Positions 8,957-16,960 of a stretch of 64,000 nt of DNA are shown piece by piece; positions within the stretch are counted from its first letter, which is position 1; the number at the start of each line of letters is the position of its first letter. The position numbers and the translations under genes were made by a program. The DNA is from Myxococcota bacterium (lineage in GTDB: Bacteria > Myxococcota_A > UBA9160 > SMWR01), in the NCBI GenBank assembly GCA_022447545.1, contig JAKVBI010000011.1, positions 124,001-188,000 of the forward strand, read 5' to 3'. Below the pieces are notes generated by a model, which did no database searches, was not told the origin of the DNA, and was given only the letters and a program-made list of their open reading frames with translations.

Positions 8957-9355
8957 GTGAGCGAAACCGAGATTCCCGCCAATCTCAAGTACAGCGCCGA
9001 AGACGAATGGGCCCGCGACGAAGAGGGTCGCGTAACCATTGGGATCACCCACTACGCCCAGGACCAGCTCGGCGACATCGTGTTCGTCGAACTCCCGGAA
9101 GTGGGCAGAGCCCTCGAAGCAGGCGAGGTCTTTGGAGTGATCGAATCGGTCAAGGCGGTTTCCGACCTCTACGCACCAGTGGCTGGAGAGATCGTGGCAA
9201 TCAACGGCGACCTCGAGAGTCAGCCGGAGCTGGTCAATGCCGACTGCTACGGAAGTGGTTGGATGTGCGTGATCCAACTCGCCGACAAGAGCGAACTGCA
9301 ATCGCTACTCGACGCAGAAGCCTACGGTCGCCACGTCCAAGAGCGCGACCACTGA
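8957..9355 (+). CDS. gcvH: Glycine cleavage system H protein (lipoyl carrier)
   Basis: GcvH carries the aminomethyl group on a lipoyl-lysine between the P, T and L proteins. The lipoylation site is the lysine of [13 protein letters not shown], followed by the conserved [10 protein letters not shown]. The 132-residue length from the GTG at 8957 matches the family (about 125-130), with GGAGGGAG just upstream. A GTG at 8897 would add 20 residues not found in the family. The 139-base gap to gcvT is unusually long for this operon and could hold an internal promoter, though none is clear. Confidence 0.95.
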   Translation: MSETEIPANLKYSAEDEWARDEEGRVTIGITHYAQDQLGDIVFVELPEVGRALEAGEVFGVIESVKAVSDLYAPVAGEIVAINGDLESQPELVNADCYGSGWMCVIQLADKSELQSLLDAEAYGRHVQERDH

Positions 9356-9399
9356 CGGGCAGCGAAGCCACCCCTCTCAACCCTTCACGGGAGAGTCCT

Positions 9400-10743
9400 T
9401 TGCGATACATCCCCAACACCGACCGCGACATCGAACATATGCTCGAGGTGATCGGCATCCCGAACCTCGAAGCCCTCTTTGCGACCATCCCTGAATCGGA
9501 CCGCCTTCGGTCCCCGATCGAAGTTCCCCCATCGGTCAGCGAATTCGAAGTTCTACGAGAGCTTTCCCAGATGGCAGCCAGGAACGCAAACTCCGACACC
9601 CACGATTGGTTCCTGGGTGCGGGTACCTATGCTCACTTCTGCCCCAGCGCGATCGACGCCCTGGTCTCTCGAGCCGAGTTCCTGACGGCCTACACCCCCT
9701 ATCAACCAGAGATCAGCCAGGGCACGCTTCAGGCCATTTTCGAGTGGCAAACCATGATCTGCGAGTTGACGGGGATGGACGTAGCCAACGCTTCCATGTA
9801 CGACGGCGCATCCGCGGCAGCCGAAGCCGTCCTGATGGCCATGCGCGTGACACGCAGATCACGCATCGTGGCCACCCAGGGTCTTTCCCCCACCTATCTC
9901 GAAGTGTTGCGGACCTACATCGACGGACTCGAGGCCGAGTTGATCGTCGTACCTCGAGGCCCAGACGGCCGCAGCGAACCCATCGCCCCCTACGTCGACT
10001 CCGAAACCGCTTGCGTGATCGTCCAACAGCCGAGCTTCCTGGGAACTCTCGAGGACCTCCCAGCCGCGGCTCAGGCCGCCCACGATCAGAGCGCACAACT
10101 CGTCGTCACCGTAGGAGAGGCTCTTTCCCTCGCGCTTCTCACGCCACCCGGCGAACAGGGTGCCGACATCGTTTGCGGTGAAGCCCAGAGTTTCGGAGTC
10201 CCCATGAGCATCGGAGGCCCCCACGTTGGCTTCCTCACGACACGAAAGGAGTGCGTCCGTCAGCTTCCAGGGCGGCTCGTGGGGGAAACCGTCGACTCTG
10301 AGGGAAGACGAGGATATGTGCTCACACTGGCCACGCGTGAACAACACATCCGCCGCGAACGCGCTACCTCCAACATCTGCACCAACCAGGGCCTGTGCCT
10401 GCTCATGGCCACAATCTATCTCGCCCTGATGGGCCGTCGCGGCCTGCGCGAACTGGCGGAAATCAACCTCTCCAAGGCCGAGTACGCCAAGCAACGAATC
10501 CGCGCCACCGAGGGGCTGTCTCTGCCCCTGGAAGCACCCACCTTCAATGAGTTTGTCGTCTCGGTACCGGATTCCGCGGATGCCGCACTGGAACGGGCCC
10601 TCAACGCGGGCATCGTAGGCGGTCTGAAACTCGACGGGTACGCCCCGGACCTGACGCCGAGCGTTCTTGTCTGCACGACTGAGCTCGTCAGCGCCCAGGC
10701 CATCGACCGCCTGGTCGAGGCGCTTTCAGGGAGTGGAAGATGA
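9400..10743 (+). CDS. gcvPA: Glycine dehydrogenase (decarboxylating) subunit 1
   Basis: This is the N-terminal half of the split P protein, which decarboxylates glycine with PLP and passes the rest to GcvH. The protein begins MRYIPNTDRDIEHMLEVIG, as in family members, and contains YTPYQPEISQGTLQAIFEWQTMICELTGMDVANASMYDG. The start is a TTG at 9400, preceded by GGGAGAG; the frame is open upstream but that extension overlaps gcvH and is Arg-rich shadow sequence. Length 447 fits the subunit (about 440-450). Its stop overlaps the gcvPB start (ATGA). Confidence 0.95.
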   Translation: MRYIPNTDRDIEHMLEVIGIPNLEALFATIPESDRLRSPIEVPPSVSEFEVLRELSQMAARNANSDTHDWFLGAGTYAHFCPSAIDALVSRAEFLTAYTPYQPEISQGTLQAIFEWQTMICELTGMDVANASMYDGASAAAEAVLMAMRVTRRSRIVATQGLSPTYLEVLRTYIDGLEAELIVVPRGPDGRSEPIAPYVDSETACVIVQQPSFLGTLEDLPAAAQAAHDQSAQLVVTVGEALSLALLTPPGEQGADIVCGEAQSFGVPMSIGGPHVGFLTTRKECVRQLPGRLVGETVDSEGRRGYVLTLATREQHIRRERATSNICTNQGLCLLMATIYLALMGRRGLRELAEINLSKAEYAKQRIRATEGLSLPLEAPTFNEFVVSVPDSADAALERALNAGIVGGLKLDGYAPDLTPSVLVCTTELVSAQAIDRLVEALSGSGR

Positions 10744-12266
10744 GTGATCAGGACCGCATCTCAGAAGTTGGCAACACGGGCGCGGGCACCACCTACGAAG
10801 AACCGCTGCTCTTCGAGCTGTCGAGAGAAGGAAGAGCAGGCTATTCGCTCCCCGAACTCGACGTACCCCGAGTCCTCCCCGAGGAGATCCTTCCCGAAGG
10901 ATCGGTCCGTGAGGACCTGAAAACTCTCCCCGAACTGTCGGAAGTGGAAATCGTGCGCCACTTCACCCGCCTTTCGACCTGGAATGCCGCAGTCGACTTC
11001 GGGCTCTACCCACTGGGCTCTTGCACGATGAAGTACAACCCCAAGATCAACGAGAAGATCGCTCGCATCCCAGGATTCCTCCTCGCCCACCCGCGACAGC
11101 CAGATGCTCTCCTCCAGGGCTTTCTCGAGCTCTGCTACGAATTGGAAAGCCAACTGGCCGCCATCAGTGGCATGGACCGCGTCACCCTGCAGCCTGCAGC
11201 CGGGGCCCAGGGCGAATTGGCGGGCATCATGATGATCCGGGCGTACCACGAAGCGCGCGACGAACAGCGGACCAAAATCATCATTCCGGACACCGCCCAT
11301 GGGACCAATCCCGCCAGCGCGGCACTCAATGGTTACAAAGTCGTCGAGGTCCCTTCCAGCGACGAGGGCATCCTGAGCCCCGAAGCGGTTGCAGGTGCGA
11401 TGGACGACGATGTTGCCGGAATCATGGTTACGAACCCCAATACCCTGGGCTTCTTTGAAGAACACATGACCGCGATCTCGGAGATCGTCCACGCCCGGGG
11501 TGGGCTGGTCTACGGCGACGGTGCCAACCTCAATGCTCTGATGGGCGTCGCTCGTCCCGGAGATCTCGGCATCGATGTCATGCATTTCAACCTGCACAAG
11601 ACCTTCTCGACCCCTCATGGCGGAGGTGGCCCCGGCTCGGGCCCGGTCGGCGTCAAAAACCTTCTCGCTCCCCATCTGCCGACTCCGGTCATTCAGAAAG
11701 AAGTGGGGGCTGAGGGGCCACAGTTTCGCCTCGAGAACGACCTCCCCCACAGCATCGGTCGACTTCACGGGAACTTCGGCAACGCCGGTATGTTCGTGCG
11801 CGCCTACACGTACCTCCGATCTCTTGGGCCCGAGGGCCTCAAGCATTGCTCGGAAATGGCCGTATTAAACGCGAACTACATCCTGGCACGACTCCGCGGA
11901 ACGCCGTACCGGATCCCATTCGACCGGACCGTCATGCACGAATGCATCGTCTCGGACGCCGAGCTCTCCGAGACGGGTGTCACGACGGCAGACATTGCCA
12001 AACGGCTCATCGACCACGGCTATCACCCGCCCACCACCTACTTCCCCCTGATCGTCCCCGGGGCACTGATGATCGAGCCCACCGAAACCGAGAGCAGAGA
12101 AGGACTCGATCGCTTCGTAGATGCCCTTCTATCCATCGCCGAAGAGGCAAAAACCGACCCAGACACGGTGCGCACCGCTCCGCACCATACACGCCGCTCG
12201 CGCATGGACGAGACGAAGGCCGCAAGGCACCCGGTCCTGAAATGGACACCCGAACCACCCACCTGA
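10740..12266 (+). CDS. gcvPB: Glycine dehydrogenase (decarboxylating) subunit 2
   Basis: This is the C-terminal half of the split P protein and holds the PLP lysine in HFNLHKTFSTPHGGGGPGSG. LYPLGSCTMKYNPK, LQPAAGAQGELAG and DTAHGTNPASAALNGYKVVEVP are also diagnostic. The protein has 508 residues and ends in the usual HTRRSRMDETKAARHPVLKW tail. It overlaps gcvPA by ATGA, which would give equal translation of the two subunits. Its last 25 bases overlap the start of the downstream protease gene. No gcvL (lipoamide dehydrogenase) gene is in the window. Confidence 0.95.
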   Translation: MSDQDRISEVGNTGAGTTYEEPLLFELSREGRAGYSLPELDVPRVLPEEILPEGSVREDLKTLPELSEVEIVRHFTRLSTWNAAVDFGLYPLGSCTMKYNPKINEKIARIPGFLLAHPRQPDALLQGFLELCYELESQLAAISGMDRVTLQPAAGAQGELAGIMMIRAYHEARDEQRTKIIIPDTAHGTNPASAALNGYKVVEVPSSDEGILSPEAVAGAMDDDVAGIMVTNPNTLGFFEEHMTAISEIVHARGGLVYGDGANLNALMGVARPGDLGIDVMHFNLHKTFSTPHGGGGPGSGPVGVKNLLAPHLPTPVIQKEVGAEGPQFRLENDLPHSIGRLHGNFGNAGMFVRAYTYLRSLGPEGLKHCSEMAVLNANYILARLRGTPYRIPFDRTVMHECIVSDAELSETGVTTADIAKRLIDHGYHPPTTYFPLIVPGALMIEPTETESREGLDRFVDALLSIAEEAKTDPDTVRTAPHHTRRSRMDETKAARHPVLKWTPEPPT

Positions 12267-13864
12267 TCCGACTCGGCTCGAAGTGGAGCGGAGCCATCGC
12301 GCGAAGACAGCACGGACTCTTCGCTCTGGGATTCATGTTGGCCCTCGCTTGCCAACACGCCGATTCGTCGAGGACCTCGATCGAGACCCCAGCCGCCATC
12401 GAGCAGGAACGGGTGCTCGGAATGGAATTCGATCGCAAGATCCAGGGCGCCGTCCCAATCATCGACGACCCCCTGATCAACGACTTCGTCAACGAACTCG
12501 GCAAATCGATCGTGCAACAGATCGAGCCTCAGCCATTCATCTACCGATTCCGCGTCATCGAAAACCCGACCCTCAACGCTTTCGCAGTTCCAGGCGGGTA
12601 CATCTACCTGCACAGCCGAACCCTGTTGGAAGCGGAGAGCATCGATGAAATTGCTGGCGTCATGGGACATGAGATCGCCCACGTCGACGCACACCACCAC
12701 TTGAGAATGCAGGAGAAGATGGCGATTCCGAGCCTGCTGACGAGTTTGGCAGCCATTGGTATCGCCTTCGCGACCAACGAACCCGGGGTTGCGGTAGCGA
12801 CCCAAGGAGTCAACCAGGCCATGGGCCTGAAGAACAGCCGCCTGTTCGAGGCCGAATCCGATGAACTCGGGGCCATCTGGCTCACCCGCGCAGGCTACCA
12901 ACCGGATGGCATCGTCGTGTTCTTCGAACGAATCATGGGCGATCGTCAGACGGACGCCGAGAGTATTCCCCCGTATCTGTTCACCCACCCCGACGTCGAG
13001 GAGCGAATCGAGAAGGTACGCATCCTGACCCAGGATCTGGAACCCGTCGGAGTCCCCGATCCCGAGTTGGCACGGACTCTTCCTGCCGTACAGGAACGAC
13101 TGATCCTACTGAGGGATACCGACCGGCTACGACTGCCGATCGGCGCCTCCCTCCCCAACCACGACGACCCTCAGCGCGCCGAGGTCGACCAGCTGCTCGA
13201 GCAGACTCGGGAGCTGTCGAACCGTGGAGCGCTGGACGCTGCCCTCTTGAAACTCGCACACGCTGAAGGGGATTTCGGGGGCGATGCCCGCATCCCCGTT
13301 ACGACTGGAGAGTTGCTGTACGAGGCGGGGAGGTTCCAGGAATCAGCCGACGCCTACGCTCGCGCCGTCGCTCTGGGTTCGTCCCAGGCCAGCGTGTTCT
13401 ACCACCTCGGCCGCTCACGCGCGCGCGCCGAGCAAAACCAGGAGGCTGTCTATGCCCTGGAAACGGCGGCACGCAGGGCCAAGGAGGGTTCGCGGCTACA
13501 GGACAAGATCTTCTGGGAGATCGACAGATTGACCTTCACACGGGTCTCTGAGTCCGGCTTCTCCAACGGGATCAGCGAACTCGTCGAACCCTTCTCCTCC
13601 GACCTCCCCAAGATCGTCTGGTGGGCACGACTGGGCCAACGTTTCGCAAATTTGGCGAGCGAATTGACGGTGCGATGGATCGACCCCGATGGACGCGTGG
13701 TCACCGATGGGCGTGCCCGTAGCGAGCCCGGAAAGATCCTCACCTCGACACTGACTTCAGCCGGCGGCCAAAGCCACCCCCCGGGAACCTGGACCGTGGA
13801 AGCGTCTCTGAAAGGCGACGTGATCGAGCGAACGACCTTCGAGATCGAGGCCAGTACTGAATGA
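12242..13864 (+). CDS. M48-family metalloprotease lipoprotein with TPR-like C-terminus (BepA-like)
   Basis: The 540-residue product begins with a lipoprotein signal ending FMLALAC, so it should be anchored in the envelope facing the periplasm. The zinc site HEIAH is at 143-147, and the third ligand is E203 in FEAESDELG. Residues about 330-440 form helical TPR-like repeats (ESADAYARAVALGSSQAS). E. coli BepA has the same layout and assists outer-membrane protein and LPS-transporter assembly. The gene overlaps gcvPB by 25 bases and is probably translated from the same message, although the functional link is unclear. The C-terminal 100 residues are not recognised. Confidence 0.85.
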   Translation: MDTRTTHLIRLGSKWSGAIARRQHGLFALGFMLALACQHADSSRTSIETPAAIEQERVLGMEFDRKIQGAVPIIDDPLINDFVNELGKSIVQQIEPQPFIYRFRVIENPTLNAFAVPGGYIYLHSRTLLEAESIDEIAGVMGHEIAHVDAHHHLRMQEKMAIPSLLTSLAAIGIAFATNEPGVAVATQGVNQAMGLKNSRLFEAESDELGAIWLTRAGYQPDGIVVFFERIMGDRQTDAESIPPYLFTHPDVEERIEKVRILTQDLEPVGVPDPELARTLPAVQERLILLRDTDRLRLPIGASLPNHDDPQRAEVDQLLEQTRELSNRGALDAALLKLAHAEGDFGGDARIPVTTGELLYEAGRFQESADAYARAVALGSSQASVFYHLGRSRARAEQNQEAVYALETAARRAKEGSRLQDKIFWEIDRLTFTRVSESGFSNGISELVEPFSSDLPKIVWWARLGQRFANLASELTVRWIDPDGRVVTDGRARSEPGKILTSTLTSAGGQSHPPGTWTVEASLKGDVIERTTFEIEASTE

Positions 13865-13885
13865 ACCGGACGCCGCAGCCGAGCG

Positions 13886-14302
13886 CTATTCGGTCACGGG
13901 CCGGAACATCGGAAGCGTGATCTCGTCAGACATCTTCTGAAATACGACCTCTACAGGCATCCCCACCTTGATGTCCTCGTGAGCGCATTCGATGATGTTG
14001 GACAGCATGTGCCAGCCCTCGGACAACTCGACAATTGCTACCGTGTATGGAACCTCGAACTCGATGCGTTGGGGCCGATGAATGGTAGTGCAGCTGTACA
14101 CCACCCCCCGCCCGGACGAAACCACCCACCGTAGGTCCTTGGAGAAACAATGGGTGCAAAAGGACTGGGGGATAAAAACGTAACCACCACAGCTTCCGCA
14201 CTGCTGGACCCGGAGTTCCCCTTTGCGGCAGCCCTCCCAATGAGGCGACGAGATCTGGGTGGGAACCGGGAGGGGAATCGGACTTCGAGCCTGGTCGCTC
14301 AC
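13886..14302 (-). CDS. DUF35 OB-fold/zinc-ribbon acyl-CoA-associated protein
   Basis: This 138-residue protein has a rubredoxin-like zinc ribbon, CGSCGGYVFIPQSFCTHC at about 36-53, then an OB-fold with GRGVVYSCTTIHRP and PYTVAIVELSEGWHMLSNII. DUF35 proteins pair with SCP-x-type thiolases, forming heteromers in steroid side-chain degradation and related CoA pathways. Its start overlaps the end of the thiolase gene (ATGA), so the two are translationally coupled. A paralogous pair lies at 36743-38334. The specific substrate is not visible. Confidence 0.85.
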   Translation of the reverse strand: MSDQARSPIPLPVPTQISSPHWEGCRKGELRVQQCGSCGGYVFIPQSFCTHCFSKDLRWVVSSGRGVVYSCTTIHRPQRIEFEVPYTVAIVELSEGWHMLSNIIECAHEDIKVGMPVEVVFQKMSDEITLPMFRPVTE

Positions 14303-15456
14303 GGCATCTCCTTTCCAATCAGCATGGTGTCAGTGAAAAGGGCTCCCGCACCACCGTTGGTGACCATCGCAACCTTCGCATCGGGAACTGTCAGTTCGTC
14401 GGGGTACATGCCCCAGAGCTGCTGAGCACCGCTGATCACCTTCTGGAGCATCTGAATGACGCCGCAGTGACTGAATGACATGAGCCCACCGTTCGTACAC
14501 AGGGGGAACTTCCCATCGCTGCGAACGGTGCCACCCATCACGAAATCGCCGCCCTCACCTTCTTCACAAAATCCAAAGGCTTCGAACTGTCGGATCAGTT
14601 CGAAGGAGAACGGGTCATAGAATTCGCAGACATCGACGTCTTCGGGAGTGAGCCCGGCCTGCTCGAAAGTGATCTTCGCAGCTCGTTGACCCACGTGCCC
14701 GTATTTGTCCCAGACCGGCGCAGTCACGTAGGACATTCCCTGTCGGTCCAGCGCCCCCCCCAGGAGATAGATGGGATCGACATCCAGATCCTTCGCCTTC
14801 TCGGCTGACGTTAGAATGACCGCGCCCCCGCCCTCGGAATTCATCGCACAGTCCAGGAGGTGATAGGGATCCGCGACCATGCGCGAGTCCAGCACATCCT
14901 GAGGCGTTACCTCGCGACCGTAGAAAACCGCCTCCGGAAACCGGGCGCCATTCATACGAATGGCAGAAGCCACTTCGGCAAGGGACTCCGGGCGAGTCCC
15001 ATAGAGTGCCATGTGACGCTTGGCGATCAGCGCAAATTCAGCGGCCGTATAGAGCCCCCAACACTCGACGAATTCATTGCTCGGACGCGTCCAGGGCGAG
15101 GTCGCACTGCGGTCCTTGTACATCCCTGCCTGGCCACTGGCGAGAATGGCCGTTTCGCATTGCCCCGTGGCGATGGCGGAAGCCGCCTCGAGAACTGATG
15201 CAATGCCCATCTCTGAATTGCCGCACCAACTCGGTCGCCCACCCATCATGTGCACGCCATTGCGGGAGCTGACTCCACCGCGCAGGGTGCTGATATTGAC
15301 GCCGTCGACCTCCTCTCGCGCAATTCCAGCCATCTTCAATGCGCCATCGACGGCGTCGTGAATGATGGAAAGGTCAGTCTCTCCCTCGAGCACCTTCGCC
15401 TGCCGCGTGTTGTAGGCGGCAACGATTGCGACACCATGAAGCGGATTCCCAGCCAT
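14299..15456 (-). CDS. SCP-x-type thiolase (lipid-transfer/acetyl-CoA acetyltransferase family)
   Basis: The 385-residue protein has the thiolase fold of the non-decarboxylating SCP-x group. It opens GVAIVAAYNTRQAKVL, has SVLEAASAIATGQCETAILASG in the middle, and ends with LCTNGGLMSFSHCGVIQMLQKVISGAQQLWG. The CTNGGLMSFSHC segment carries the C-terminal catalytic-site pattern of the group. Such enzymes cleave or condense beta-ketoacyl-CoA or act as aldolases with a DUF35 partner, which is the next gene. The ATG follows GAGGAGG. The gene is divergent from the glycosyltransferase at 15760 across a 303-base gap. Confidence 0.85.
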   Translation of the reverse strand: MAGNPLHGVAIVAAYNTRQAKVLEGETDLSIIHDAVDGALKMAGIAREEVDGVNISTLRGGVSSRNGVHMMGGRPSWCGNSEMGIASVLEAASAIATGQCETAILASGQAGMYKDRSATSPWTRPSNEFVECWGLYTAAEFALIAKRHMALYGTRPESLAEVASAIRMNGARFPEAVFYGREVTPQDVLDSRMVADPYHLLDCAMNSEGGGAVILTSAEKAKDLDVDPIYLLGGALDRQGMSYVTAPVWDKYGHVGQRAAKITFEQAGLTPEDVDVCEFYDPFSFELIRQFEAFGFCEEGEGGDFVMGGTVRSDGKFPLCTNGGLMSFSHCGVIQMLQKVISGAQQLWGMYPDELTVPDAKVAMVTNGGAGALFTDTMLIGKEMP

Positions 15457-15677
15457 CAGCCCTCCTCTGGACTCCTACGCGCCGCGCCCCCCCCCACCCT
15501 CACAAAGAGAGGTCGGGTTGGGACGTCGGTCGGGGAGCAGGGACTCGCCCCGCGGGGCAAAAACCCTGTGGGCGCATTATAGACCGGTAGGAGTCGGTGG
15601 AGCGTGCATTTCGGGCCGGTTCGGGCACGGCATTCCCACCATCGGGGCTCTACAATACCGGCTTCCCAGGGCCCGGC

Positions 15678-15738
15678 CGTGCTCCGCTCCAGCAGGGATC
15701 CCTCGTGGCACTCCACCGGGTGCTTGGAGCGAAGCACG
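15678..15738 (+). promoter_or_regulatory. Candidate structured 5' leader with alternative hairpins
   Basis: CGTGCTCCGCTCC (15678-15690) pairs with GGAGCGAAGCACG (15726-15738) at 12 of 13 positions. Between them GTGG (15705-15708) pairs with CCAC (15713-15716). A competing hairpin, GTGCTT (15720-15725) with AAGCAC (15732-15737), reuses the right arm. The element ends 21 bases before the GTG of the glycosyltransferase gene, so it could act as a leader switch. No known riboswitch class was recognised. Confidence 0.35.
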
Positions 15739-15740
15739 AA

Positions 15741-15750
15741 TCACCGGTGA
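15741..15750. promoter_or_regulatory. Perfect 10-base palindrome overlapping a ribosome site
   Basis: TCACCGGTGA is a perfect palindrome that runs into the GAGGAG ribosome site of the glycosyltransferase gene. It could be an operator half-site pair or an RNA feature. In GC-rich sequence a 10-base palindrome also arises by chance. Confidence 0.25.
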
Positions 15751-15759
15751 GGAGAATTC

Positions 15760-16923
15760 GTGCGCGTCGGAATCGTCACCGAGTACTACCGCCCTTGGCC
15801 CGGGGGAATTTCCGAGCATGTGCACCACGAAGCCTGTGAATTACGCGAGCGTGGTCACCGCGTGTGGATCCTGACGGGCCCCGGCGACATGCAAGAAACC
15901 GGCTCCGACAATGTTCCCCCGGAACCGGATCAGGACGTCATCCGACTCCGGGCAGCTCTAAAGTTCACGAGTAACGGTGCGGCTTCCAGAATGGTGATGG
16001 GCCGTGAACTCCTGAAGCTACGCGGTGTTCTGCGAAGGCTCGAGCTCGACGCCGTGCACATCCACGCCCCCATGGACCCCATCCTGGGCTGGGCCACCCT
16101 GGCCGCGTCGGAAACTGCGACCGTGGGAACCTTCCACGCCAATTTTTCTCCGTCCCCCCTGTGGAACACCCTCTATCGCGGCCTTGGTTTCATCAGCAAA
16201 CGCCTGTTCCAACGCATGGATGGGCGAATCGCAGTGTCACCCGAAGCCGAGCGTTCCATTTCCCACTACTTCCCCGCCCATTACGAAATCATTCCCAACG
16301 GCGTCGATGTGGCCCGCTTTCACCCGGACCTGCCCTCGACGGCCCCACTCGACGACGGGCGCCCGAATGTGCTGTTCGTCGGACGACCCGACCCCAGAAA
16401 GGGCCTGCCGCTGCTTCTCGAGGCGTTCCTCAGCGTGCGACAGAAGATCCCGGGCGCACGCCTCGTGGTCGTCGGCGTGAGCAAACATCAGCTCACCGGG
16501 CGCCTGGGACAGCTCGCACAGAGATTGGGGGACGATCTGCTGCTCGCAGGTTACGTTTCGGCGGGGGAACTCCCCCGCTACTATTCTGGATGCCAGGTCT
16601 TCTGCTCTCCAGCCACCGGCCAGGAGAGCCAGGGAATCGTCCTCCTGGAAGCCATGGCGGCAGGGCGTCCGGCGCTGGCATTCTCCATTCCCGGTTATCG
16701 AGACGTCGTCAGTCATGGTCGAGACGGATGGTTGATCGATGAGATCGGGAGCACATCGCTCGCAGAAAACCTCTGTGAGCTGCTGGCGGACGCCAACCTT
16801 CGAGAACAACTGGGACAGGCCGGTCGGAAGAAAGCACTGTCCTTCGCCTGGCCTGCGGTCGCCGAGCGAATAGAGAAAGAACTCGAGGCCGCACGCGAAC
16901 GCCACGCCCTCAGACTCCAATGA
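15760..16923 (+). CDS. Family 4 glycosyltransferase, PimA-like
   Basis: This 387-residue GT-B enzyme starts MRVGIVTEYYRPWPGGISEH and contains VLFVGRPDPRKGLPLLLEAF. The E-x7-E motif ESQGIVLLE lies at about residue 290. The pattern is close to phosphatidyl-myo-inositol mannosyltransferases, which glycosylate a lipid at the inner membrane; the acceptor here is unproved. The GTG start follows GTGAGGAG with good spacing. It stands 37 bases ahead of the PEP mutase gene and is probably in the same operon, which hints that the phosphonate product is joined to a glycolipid. Confidence 0.85.
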   Translation: MRVGIVTEYYRPWPGGISEHVHHEACELRERGHRVWILTGPGDMQETGSDNVPPEPDQDVIRLRAALKFTSNGAASRMVMGRELLKLRGVLRRLELDAVHIHAPMDPILGWATLAASETATVGTFHANFSPSPLWNTLYRGLGFISKRLFQRMDGRIAVSPEAERSISHYFPAHYEIIPNGVDVARFHPDLPSTAPLDDGRPNVLFVGRPDPRKGLPLLLEAFLSVRQKIPGARLVVVGVSKHQLTGRLGQLAQRLGDDLLLAGYVSAGELPRYYSGCQVFCSPATGQESQGIVLLEAMAAGRPALAFSIPGYRDVVSHGRDGWLIDEIGSTSLAENLCELLADANLREQLGQAGRKKALSFAWPAVAERIEKELEAARERHALRLQ

Positions 16924-16960
16924 CATTCCCTACCTGGGTCGAACCCAACGAAGAGGCATC

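Larger units (their letters stand above)
15457..15759. other. Divergent intergenic region ahead of the phosphonate locus
   Basis: This 303-base gap lies between a minus-strand thiolase and the plus-strand glycosyltransferase. It holds a run of nine C residues near 15487, a -10-like TACAAT at 15651-15656 without a clear -35, and a dense set of inverted repeats from 15678 to 15750 described separately. No open frame with coding character was seen. Confidence 0.5.

Noticed and set aside
15481-15570. Possible tRNA-like fold in the thiolase/glycosyltransferase gap
   Set aside because: There is no TTCGA-type T-loop, anticodon stem or CCA end in the right places.
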